This document shows positions 1-8,210 of a DNA stretch of 64,000 nt, one piece after another. A program made the translations under genes and the position numbers. Position 1 is the stretch's first letter. Every line of letters begins with the position of its first letter. The stretch is from NCBI GenBank assembly GCA_039619475.1, contig CM077115.1, forward strand, positions 485,534,400 to 485,598,399, in the 5' to 3' direction. The notes below the pieces were generated by a model. That model was not told the DNA's origin, did no database searches, and saw only the letters and a program-made list of their open reading frames with translations. Origin of the DNA: Icerya purchasi (taxonomy: Eukaryota; Arthropoda; Insecta; Hemiptera; Monophlebidae).

Positions 1-681
1 GTTCCTAGAGGGGCCAATACCTAGTCCAATAGGATACCAAAAAAATGAGCATCGACGCATCGCTAAAATCGAACCCAGATACAAAAAATTTCCAGTGTAC
101 GGCAGAAATGACAGCCACAGCTATATTAGCAAATATATGGATTATCTAATATATTACACTAATGGGGAGCGAAGTCCAAAGGCGAAGCAGGGCCACTACC
201 GGCATCCCGCGCCTATATAAGGCAGGACATCCCACATCAAGCCAGACTTAACGATGCCTGTGATGCGTTGGATGCAAAATTGTACAGAATTTCTTACTGC
301 CTCTATCGCCTAGTCACAGATCACGATAAATCTATAAAATTTCTCACAGTCACCGATTCCCTACAGGCGTTATGTATGCCGGAACACCAAAAATGTAACA
401 ACCCGCTAATATTGAACATATACTACCATTTAAATCAATTAAACCAAACGAATAATCGGGTGACGTTCATTTGGACCCCGGGACACATCGGGGTACCTGG
501 TAATGAGAGGGTCGACGGTTCTCGCCAATACCAGAGAACGCGGACCTATCATCCTCCATGATGCATATTTTTCTAGGAAAGTGCGAGAACCAGTGGAAAA
601 CAGAATGGGTAGCTGCTAGAACGTTCTTAAGAAACATTAATCCTACAGTCGAACCATGGTGGCCACCGGAGGGAATATACC
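1..681 (+). mobile_element. LINE group A, RNase H region (left part, interrupted)
   Basis: This is the 3' half of the coding region of an RNase H-bearing non-LTR retrotransposon. Readable pieces are an acidic segment DALDAKLYRI (normally AExxA), TVTDSLQALC (the RNase H Asp-Ser motif), FIWTPGHIGVPGNERVD (the His/Asn motif) and, in another frame, VEPWWPPEGIY, which precedes the C-terminal zinc-knuckle region in this group. The frame breaks around 520-560. The reading stops at 681, where a Foldback element is inserted, and resumes at 7106. Decayed and non-functional. RNase H plus PWWPP points to the I/Jockey/R1/LOA part of the LINE tree; the exact clade cannot be read. Confidence 0.8.
673..681. 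repeat. Target site duplication, left copy
   Basis: The 9-bp word GAATATACC lies directly before the first base of the inverted terminal repeat and recurs directly after its last base at 7097-7105. A 9-bp duplication is typical of Mutator-like and Foldback transposons. It fixes the element's ends to the base. Confidence 0.9.
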
Positions 682-1817
682 GGGTCCATTTCAACAGCCC
701 CCCCACTTTAATATTTTTTTTTCATATATAGTGCAATCGTTTGTGCATCGTTTGTGCAGAAATGTGCACAAAGTTCCATCGTTTGTGCACATTCCTATCC
801 CGAGATATTAAAGAAAAACACTTGGGGGGGCCGTTGAAACGTTGGCCCCCCCACTTTGAAATTTTTTATCAAAATATAGTGCAATCGTTTGTGCATCGTT
901 TGTGCAGAAATGTGCACAAACTTTCATCGTTTGTGCACACCCCCATCCCACGATATTAAAGATAAATGGTGGGGGGGCTGTTGAAACGTTGGCCCCCCCA
1001 CTTTGGAATTTTTTATCAAAATATAGTGCAATCGTTTGTGTATCGTTTGTGCAGAAATGTGCACAAATTTTCATCGTTTGTGCACATCCCTATCCCATGA
1101 TATTGGGGGGGTTGTTAAAACGTTGGCCCCCCACTTTCATATTTTTTTTTCATATATAGTGCAATCGTTTGTGCATCGTTTGTGTAGAAATGTGCACAAA
1201 GTTCCATCGTTTGTGCACATTCCTATCCCGAGATATTAAAGAAAAACACTTGGGGGGCCGTTGAAACGTTGCCCCCCCCCCCCACTTTGGAATTTTTTAT
1301 CAAAATATAGTGCAATCGTTTGTGCATCGTTTGTGCAGAAATTTGCACAAATTTTCATCGTTTGTGCACATCTCTATCCCATGATATTGGGGGGGTTGTT
1401 AAAACGTTGGCCCCCCCACTTTGGAATTTTTTATCAAAATATAGTGCAATTGTTTGTGCATCGTTTGTGCAGAAATGTGCACAAATTTTCATCGTTTGTG
1501 CACATCCCTATCACATGATATTGGGGGGGGGTTGTTAAAACGTTGGCCCCCCCAGTTTAATATTTTTTTTTCATATATAGTGCAATCGTTTGTGCATCGT
1601 TTGTGTAGAAATGTGCACAAACTTTCATCGTTTATGCACATCCCTATCCCCCACAATATGGAAGAAAAATAGTTGGGGAGTTGTTAAAATTTTATGTAAC
1701 AAAATTAATAAAAAGTGGCTGATGAAATTGCTGGGGTATTAGTTCATTGCAAAATAATCGTTTAATACAAAAATCGAAACAAACATCACTTAAAAAGCTA
1801 TTGATTATTCACATTTT
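682..1817. repeat. Left terminal inverted repeat, seven tandem units
   Basis: Seven units begin near 682, 831, 978, 1111, 1258, 1395 and 1531, each 133-149 bp. Each unit has a C-run after a GTTG(A/T)AAACG segment, an AT-rich spacer, then about three copies of CGTTTGTGCA around a TGTGCACA palindrome. After the last unit, 1680-1817 is unique sequence that also pairs with the right arm. Order and variants (for example CCCGAGATATT in units 1 and 4) are mirrored in the right arm. Confidence 0.9.
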
Positions 1818-2619
1818 TTAAATACATATAATATTTTGATTTTGTAAAATTTTAATAAGACATATTATAAATATTAAATTGAATTTTACAAAGTATGAAA
1901 TTTAAACATTATGACGCGGAAAATAATAAAATCGAGTACAAAAATAATCAGTAATATTTGAAATATATAATTTCTCACTGAATATTTTATCTTTGTAAAT
2001 GGAACATAGCCTATAACGATTTGCATTAGTGCAGCATTCAAAAAAGAAAAATTTTTTAATAAATCCACTCGAATTAAAAACAAAAAGATTTTTATAACCC
2101 TCAATAGATTCATCCTCGTTAAAGTTGTTCAAATAGTATATGTTATACAAAAGTTTATAAAATTATTTGCATCTCAAAATTCAAAAGAAGTTATAAATAT
2201 AGGATATTTCCAGTATCATAGTAATTATGCCACGTCACTTAAAGGTATCCCTGAATAAAATTACTGATGAAATTAAAAAAACATCTACAGAATATATTTG
2301 ACCAAAAAAAAGTCTGCATTGGACTATCAAACCTTGTGTGGAACGCCATATATAAAGAATTAAATTATGAAATTTCACCAAAATCACTGTATACTATAGT
2401 AAATGTAATTGAAATGGTATGTTAACAAAATTAGGTATCAGTATTTTTGAAGATATACAACAGATAGAGGTAACTTGAAAAATGTAGGGAATCTTCTGCA
2501 ACTGATGATTTAGAAAGTGAGGAAAAATATATGGATACATTAAAATTGATATTCCAAATAACTACGACAAAAATAAATTTAACAATGAGTTTGAACAATA
2601 AATACAGTGATTCCAAATA
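1818..2619 (+). other. Foldback interior, 5' part, no readable gene
   Basis: AT-rich sequence with many stops. Around 2227-2345 there are short frames (for example a segment beginning MPRHLKVSLN, then SLHWTIKPC after a stop) that could be the start of the decayed element protein. Nothing else was recognised. Confidence 0.4.
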
Positions 2620-3138
2620 ACTGCTGAATAGTGGAGTAGCGTACAATATCGTGATATTATTTACAATGAGAAGAGAACAGGTTTCACTAGGGTAAAACGT
2701 TACAATATTTTAAAGTCTCATTTACGGACTAATTTATTCCATAAATATTTTTGGCAAGAAACAGGACTTCCTTGTTTCCTAGTGTATAAAATAGCAAAAA
2801 TATATGAGCATCGGTTAAATTATTGTGTTTTAATTGCTGTTTGCACTTTATGTAAAAGCAAATTAATAGGTATTCTTCCAACAAAACCAGTATTGAATTC
2901 TATAGTTATATTCAGTTATACATATCAAGGAAATTTTAAAAATTTTAAACCCACGAAGAAAAGAAAATTTACAGATTTAAAAAAAAAATGGATAAAGTTA
3001 TTAATGAAAAAACATCTTGTAATAGTTCTAATCCAAGCCGATAGACCATTGAGATTAGATAATTTTTTAAAGTTACATATTTTATCAATAAATGGTTCTA
3101 TGAAATTAATTATCTCGAAAAATAAAGTGCATCATTAA
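2620..3138 (+). pseudogene. Foldback-encoded protein, N-terminal/middle fragment
   Basis: From about 2630 one frame reads WSSVQYRDIIYNEKRTGF-like sequence through to an open stretch of 118 codons ending at 3138. It is lysine-rich and has a C-x2-C pair (CTLCKSKLIG, about 2849-2877) that may bind zinc. A stop lies near 2625, and the frame ends where a LINE fragment begins. Coding resumes, degraded, after 3790 and then as the protease-like part at 4103. The fragment probably belongs to the same element-encoded protein. I do not recognise a DDE transposase or another named domain. The broken frame argues that it is not expressed as an intact protein. Confidence 0.45.
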
Positions 3139-3747
3139 CGTGCTTTTCCGGGCTGGCTTACAGGTAACATTATTGTGGGTCCCGGGTCATACCGGTGTGC
3201 CGGGGAATGAGCGTGTAAACTTGGCTGCTAAGGCAGCAACATATAGTCCAATGCCCGAAGGTGCCCCTCTGCCTCAGCTGGGGATACCCTTTTTACAGCA
3301 ACATAAGGCAGAGACATGGGAAATTATGTGGTCGGCTCACACATCATGGCTGTGATCCATTAAGGTGAGCACTGAGCCTTGGTGGCCACCGATATCCATG
3401 TCCCGCAGAGAGTTTGCAGCATTAACTAGACTCCGCATAGGGCATACAGCAATATCCCACAACTATTTACTGGAAGGAACATGTCCTCCCTCTGCCTGTT
3501 CCATATGCAATTCTCCAATTTCACCAACCGCTGAACACGTTCTGGAACATTGCCTGCCTGCAGGCACCTCCAACTTACCGACGGTTGCGTTGTCAAACGA
3601 ACCAAAACAGGTCCAGGATATGCTAAAACATATTAGAGCGGCTAACCTATTAAAACACTTCTGAGCCTGCACTGATCCATGTGCTGTAATAATCCCGGCA
3701 ATTACACACAGCACATGGACCATATAAATTTAGGGGAAAAAAAAAAT
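3139..3747 (+). mobile_element. LINE group A, 5'-truncated insertion inside the Foldback
   Basis: Two adjoining frames read the end of an RNase H LINE. First comes LLWVPGHTGVPGNERVN (RNase H His/Asn motif). After a stop near 3355, TEPWWPPISMSRREF and LTRLRIGHTAISHNYLLEG follow, then a zinc-knuckle C-x2-C...HVLEHC and a stop at about 3664. A short 3' UTR with a strong stem-loop (3676-3719) and an A-run (3735-3745) ends the copy. A sequence like (T)TAAGTGC occurs near both edges and may be an imperfect target duplication. It interrupts the Foldback protein, so it inserted after the Foldback coding region formed. Confidence 0.82.
3676..3719 (+). other. LINE 3' UTR stem-loop
   Basis: TCCATGTGCTGT (3676-3687) pairs perfectly with ACAGCACATGGA (3708-3719), a 12-bp stem. 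LINE reverse transcriptases often recognise a 3' UTR structure; the role here is inferred from position just before the A-rich tail. Confidence 0.6.
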
Positions 3748-4102
3748 GTTAAATTAAGTGCGGGTATTGTAAAAGTAATATCTTGCAATCAGAAACTTAA
3801 AAAATAACACTGCCACTTATTCCAAGAAAGAAGGAACTTTTATGCACATATTCAAAATCAAATGTTGAACATTCTTCAAAAAATGTAAATCAGGAAGTTA
3901 ATTGTTTTCAAATGCCTTTAATAAGCGACGAAAAAAAAACAGAAGAAAATTGGTGAATCATTCAATCAAAAAGTCCTAAAAAAAGAAAATCCAAATATTT
4001 AACTAAAAAAAGAGAAATCTTGCACAGAAATATATTTTCATGAACTGATCCAAGACAATAGGATTAATAAAAAATCGATCAAGGTCATCTTTTAAATCTA
4101 TA
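3748..4102 (+). pseudogene. Foldback-encoded protein, degraded middle segment
   Basis: Between the LINE tail and the protease-like part, one frame reads LPLIPRKKELLCTYSKSN, then a Glu/Lys-rich stretch with stops at about 3955-4100. It resembles a low-complexity linker. It is placed in the element protein because it lies between two readable parts on the same strand. No domain recognised. Confidence 0.35.
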
Positions 4103-4160
4103 TGGTTACTAGAAGGGAATTTTGTGTTATCAAACACATGCACATTTGATTCAGTTATTC

Positions 4161-4171
4161 AAATTGTAGCT
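4161..4171. repeat. SINE target site duplication, left copy
   Basis: AAATTGTAGCT (11 bp) recurs at 4542-4552, directly after the SINE tail. The codon frame before and after is the same once one copy is removed. Confidence 0.9.
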
Positions 4172-4541
4172 AAGTCGTTGCGATAGCCTAGTTGCTAGAG
4201 CGCTTGGCTTCCATTACGGAGGTCACAAGTTCGATCCCGGGCGACGACAGAACTTATTACAAGAATTAAATAAATAATCGCTAATAATCATGTTGAAGGC
4301 AATGGCAAACCACCACGTACAACATCATATGCGCGCTGGGTCAGTACATAGCAGACACACACGGGACTGCACTCGTAGCGCGATAACAAACGGCTACGAT
4401 CAGTTCCGAATGTAGTCTTGCGCGTGTCACTCGCGTTGCATATTAAAATTGCCTAGTACACTACCTATATCTGTACGGCTGAGATGTACGAATAAGTAGT
4501 CGCCGATGCTCAGAAATTAAGTATGGCACTATAAGAAGAAG
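4172..4541 (+). mobile_element. tRNA-derived SINE with 11-bp target duplications
   Basis: The head is tRNA-like. An RNA polymerase III A box reads TAGCCTAGTTG (about 4186-4196) and a B box reads GTTCGATCC (about 4230-4238). The unrelated body follows, and the copy ends in a (GAA)n tail at 4532-4541. Perfect 11-bp duplications flank it. The body has no ORF. It moves by borrowing LINE machinery; the (GAA)n tail resembles the tail of the RTE-like LINE relic at 11395-11604, a possible partner (inference). Confidence 0.88.
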
Positions 4542-5270
4542 AAATTGTAGCTGTATGTTATTGCGGTAGCGCACAAAACGAAAGATCCGTGGTTAGAAAA
4601 AAAGAAAATGACGCTTTATATGACCTTGTGTACACACTTTTACGCGGTGGTGTCACAACTCAAACTTATAGAAAACGGGCAAAAATTTTACTTAAATATC
4701 GGAATGGAGAATTAATGCCACATAATATTTTATTGTTTTCAATGGAACGGCCTGTTGATACACTCTGTAAAAAAATATTTCATGATCCATCAGTTACTTT
4801 TCAAATTAACTGCGAAAAATGTAAAATTGTTACAGATGTATGTATTAACACAAGTGTCGGTGAAACTAAAGAACTATTAGAATATTTAAATGAAGAAATG
4901 AATTATTTCAAGTTATGTAATATATGTTCTCATTCAGATGCAGAAAATATTACAGCGATACAGAGTATAATGTACATTTAATATTTAATATAATTAACTT
5001 ATCCAATTTGGCTGATTTTCAAATAGAATTATGTAAAATGTCATTAACTCTAGCTGTAAATTTAGATATTTATTATTTAAGAAGAGAGGTTGTACAACAC
5101 CTAATAAACAAAGGTCAACGATTTCATATACTACTATAGGGCATTACCATGCCCACAGTTATCGGGAGCTACTAAATGCATGGCAGATCTATCATGACAC
5201 AAAAGAAACAGTGGTAAATGTAAATAATACAGAGGGCGTTAATATTCAAATTGTAGTATATTCAAAATAG

Positions 5271-6084
5271 TGCACACAACACTTTCAAAAATAATTTTAC
5301 ACGATTAGTAAATTTTTATATCGCCCATACAAATTTTTGTTATACTTCGGATTTTCTACTTTTTTTGTTTTCTCTTTTATTACAATGATGAGCAATTTCA
5401 CCCGTGTTGATTATTTCGATTTATTTTATTCGTTCTTTTTATATGTTTTCATTTTATATGCAATATTACTTTTAATAACTATTTCTTGATGTAATATTGT
5501 TGAATTATATATTTTATTAAGCGTTTTAAATAATCAGAGTCACAATTACATTTGGTTATGTACTATTTTTATTCTTTTAATTTAACTTTTTGTAATACTT
5601 CTTTAATTGAAACATTTTATAATTCTTATATCTGTATAAAAATAAATAACTGTTGTAGTGACCAAATGTAAATGTTTTACACACACTAATACTTCTGCCT
5701 CTTGTATCATATTTTTTCTTTGTCTGATTTTATAAAAAGTTTTATTATATATTTATATATCTGTTATTTTTTGAAAAATAAACAAATTTAGACAAATTTT
5801 TTTAATGGAAGAACTTGTGATTCTCAGTATTTATTTTTTTTAATGGTTAATGTAATTGAATGAAGGATGCTAAAATTATGATAAATTGAAAGAAAATATT
5901 ATTTTAAACAAACATACAATTAAACTTTATCGAAAAATATAAATAAAAAATTAATCATCGACATGTTTCGGGAACACAGCCCCATATCATGGTGTATTAC
6001 AAAACTATAAATTAATGAACTACAACTTGTAAATTTTAAACATAAATTTTAGACATTAAAAAGTAGACTATTAATTTCCTAATA
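5271..6084. other. Foldback interior, 3' untranslated part
   Basis: Very AT-rich sequence with no supported frame. A possible polyadenylation signal (AATAAA) for the plus-strand reading lies near 5777. On the minus strand, 5957-5992 holds GAAACATGTC preceded by a short G/C stem, a relic similar to the hammerhead-like motif at 15888-15932. Confidence 0.4.
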
Positions 6085-7096
6085 AATAAAAATGTAAAAT
6101 AATCAACAGCTTTATAAATGATATTTGTTTCGATTTTTGTATTAAACGATTATTTTGCAATGAACTAATACCCCAGCAATTTCATCAGCCACTTTTTATT
6201 AATTTTGTTACATAAAATTTTAACAACTCCCCAACTATTTTTCTTCCATATTGTGGGGGATAGGGATGTGCATAAACGATGAAAGTTTGTGCACATTTCT
6301 GCACAAACGAAGCAAAAACGGATGCACTATATTTTGCAAAAAAATATTAATGTGGGGGGGCCAACGTTTTAACAACCCCCCCAATATCATGGGATAGAGA
6401 TGTGCACAAACGATGAAAATTTGTGCACATTTCTGCACAAACGATGCACAAACGATGCACAAACGATTGCACTATATTTTGATAAAAAATTCCAAAGTGG
6501 GGGGGCCAACGTTTCAACGGCCCCCCAAGTGTTTTTCTTTAATATCTCGGGATAGGAATGTGCACAAACGATGGAACTTTGTGCACATTTCTACACAAAC
6601 GATGCACAAACGATTGCACTATATATGAAAAAAAAATATGAAAGTGGGGGGCCAACGTTTTAACAACTCCCCCAACATCATGGGATAGGGATGTGCACAA
6701 ACGATGAAAATTTGTGCACATTTCTGCACAAACGATACACAAACGATTGCACTATATTTTGATAAAAAATTCCAAAGTGGGGGGGCCAACGTTTCAACAG
6801 CCCCCCCACCATTTATCTTTAATATCGTGGGATGGGGGTGTGCACAAACGATGAAAGTTTGTGCACATTTCTGCACAAACGATGCACAAACGATTGCACT
6901 ATATTTTGATAAAAAATTTCAAAGTGGGGGGGCCAACGTTTCAACGGCCCCCCCAAGTGTTTTTCTTTAATATCTCGGGATAGGAATGTGCACAAACGAT
7001 GGAACTTTGTGCACATTTCTGCACAAACGATGCACAAACGATTGCGCTATATATGAAAAAAAAATATTAAAGTGGGGGGGCTGTTGAAATGGACCC
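6085..7096. repeat. Right terminal inverted repeat, six tandem units
   Basis: This is the reverse complement of 682-1817, with the same order of unit variants read from the outer end inward. It has one unit fewer: the sixth and seventh left units correspond to a single right unit (6237-6370). That unit has extra base changes near 6300-6350. Confidence 0.9.
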
Positions 7097-7105
7097 GAAT
7101 ATACC
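7097..7105. repeat. Target site duplication, right copy
   Basis: GAATATACC, identical to 673-681, immediately outside the terminal GGACCC. Confidence 0.9.
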
Positions 7106-7440
7106 GGCACGATTTTAAAATTCTTAGCCGGTTGCGAATCGGCCACGCCACTGTCTCGTACAGTCGTATAATTAGTAAATCTTCGCCTCCAGCTATGCGC
7201 TTCCTCTGCGGCCAGGCTGGTATACTGACAGTTCCACATATACTTCTCACGTGCCTAAAGTACGCAAAATGGCCTATCCAGTAACATACAGGATTGTCTG
7301 GAAAATACTACAACTAATGTACATTCGTTAGAACGAGTGGTTTGACCGCACATATATAAGTTACTTCTGTATATGTGCTGCAATGACCTTAGTAGTTGCA
7401 TATAAAAAAGGTGAGTAAGAGAATTTAAAAAAAAAAAATA
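7106..7440 (+). mobile_element. LINE group A, 3' end (right part, interrupted)
   Basis: Continuation of the LINE at 1-681. KILSRLRIGHATVSYSRII matches the segment that follows PWWPP in the intact-order copy at 3365-3664, then a Cys/His knuckle (CGQAGILTVPHILLTC). After a short 3' UTR with a stem-loop (7348-7378) the copy ends in an A-rich tail near 7426-7440. Confidence 0.8.
7348..7378 (+). other. LINE 3' UTR stem-loop
   Basis: GCACATATA (7348-7356) pairs with TATATGTGC (7370-7378) around a 13-nt loop, 50-60 bases before the A-rich tail. Position matches the stem-loop of the copy at 3676-3719, but the stem sequence differs. Confidence 0.55.
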
Positions 7441-7714
7441 AATGTATATATATATATATATATATATTTAAGTTACAATTTTTTTTTATTATATTTAAAT
7501 TATAATAACTTTAATGAAAAGTAAAATTATAAAAATATTAGACTTGGAATGGTGGAATTAAATTTATAATAAAAAATCATTGAAAAAAACAATAAGTAAT
7601 AAAAAAATAAATAAATTAGGAAATAAATAAGTTATTTATTTACTTTTCTAATAAATTAATTAGTTATAAGTATTTATATAAAACGAAAAAAATGGGGAAA
7701 AAACAAAAGCATAC
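7441..7714. other. AT-rich spacer with (TA)n
   Basis: (TA)n at 7445-7468, then nothing but A/T-rich sequence. No gene seen. Confidence 0.6.
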
Positions 7715-7795
7715 AAGCTATATTCGAACCCGTGTATCGTATATACGCGTCACGAACGTTACCACTTAGGCCACGGCAATTTCAAGCGAATTATT
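7715..7795 (-). mobile_element. tRNA-like SINE head (minus strand)
   Basis: Read on the minus strand, TGGCCTAAGTGG is an A-box-like sequence and GGGTTCGAATA a B-box-like sequence. The T-arm does not fold and the acceptor does not pair, so this is a SINE head or tRNA pseudogene, not a tRNA gene. The 3' boundary is unclear. Confidence 0.5.
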
Positions 7796-7802
7796 CTATA
7801 AC

Positions 7803-8210
7803 TTATATATATATATATATAACCTATATCTATAAAGTCCCCCCAGGGGCACCTTGGTGTCTCTTGGGTCCGGAGCTCTAACCGGAATGGGGCGCGTCCA
7901 CGGGTGATGGATGGTGGAATGGCCAGTAGATATGCTGGTTAGCTGCGAATAATCAATAAGCAGTCGTGAACCAAGAGCGGCTACTGGTGGAAAGTTTCAA
8001 GCAGACAATTCCAGTAGTGACAGGGCAATGAGGTACGACGATGTGGATGGGCAGTTTGAGGAACTATCCGCAAAAAGTTCACAAAATCTTATAACTACCT
8101 TACCCTCGGCGAGGTTTGGTCGCTGTCAAAACCTTACACTGCTACCTCCTCAGTAGCGACCCGCTGCCTTGCGGTCAGGATCTTTATCCAAAGGCTAGGG
8201 TGTCACCCCG
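7803..8210. other. GC-richer segment of unknown origin
   Basis: After a short (TA)n (7803-7822), 7838-8210 is clearly more G/C-rich than its surroundings and holds no long frame. It could be a LINE 5' UTR or another repeat piece; nothing in it proves this. Confidence 0.3.

Larger units (their letters stand above)
4103..5270 (+). pseudogene. USP-like (peptidase C19-like) cysteine protease, broken by a SINE
   Basis: Removing a 370-bp SINE plus one copy of its duplication restores a single frame. The Cys box reads LSNTCTFDSVIQ (about 4130-4165), like the NxCxxNS box of ubiquitin-specific proteases. After the SINE come two C-x2-C pairs about 35 residues apart (CEKC near 4812, CNIC near 4917), as in the USP zinc-finger lobe. 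After a frameshift at about 4975 comes a core beta segment (LDIYYLRREVVQHL), and after another near 5130 the His box GHYHAHSYREL, then W..YHD and a C-terminal VVYSK before the stop at 5268-5270. The order and spacing match the USP fold, although the whole is short. The SINE and two frameshifts make this copy a pseudogene. An ULP- or OTU-type protease is less likely because of the GHY box and fingers. Family assignment is by motif only. Confidence 0.6.
682..7096. mobile_element. Foldback-type DNA transposon with long tandem-repeat TIRs
   Basis: A 6415-bp element starts GGGTCCATTTCAACAG and ends with the reverse complement. It is flanked by perfect 9-bp duplications and sits inside a LINE whose reading frame resumes beyond it. 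Both ends are ~1-kb inverted repeats of ~140-bp units; the interior (about 1818-6084) is AT-rich and carries broken coding sequence, a LINE fragment and a SINE. The architecture matches Foldback elements, and the 9-bp duplication also fits Mutator-like transposons. No DDE transposase can be read, so the copy is probably non-autonomous. The close match of the arms, unit by unit, suggests recent insertion or homogenisation. The superfamily is inference; the boundaries are seen directly. Confidence 0.88.

Noticed and set aside
741..1672. Overlapping 67-88-codon frames rich in Cys (CIVCAEMCTNFHRLC-like), mirrored at 6235-7037
   Set aside because: They are translations of the ~140-bp terminal-repeat units in all frames and both arms; they track the DNA repeat, not a protein.
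682..1680. Regular repeats that could suggest a CRISPR array
   Set aside because: Units are contiguous ~140-bp tandem repeats with no unique spacers, inside a eukaryotic transposon end.
7715..7795. tRNA gene on the minus strand
   Set aside because: A- and B-box-like words are present but the acceptor and T stems do not pair; a SINE head is more likely.
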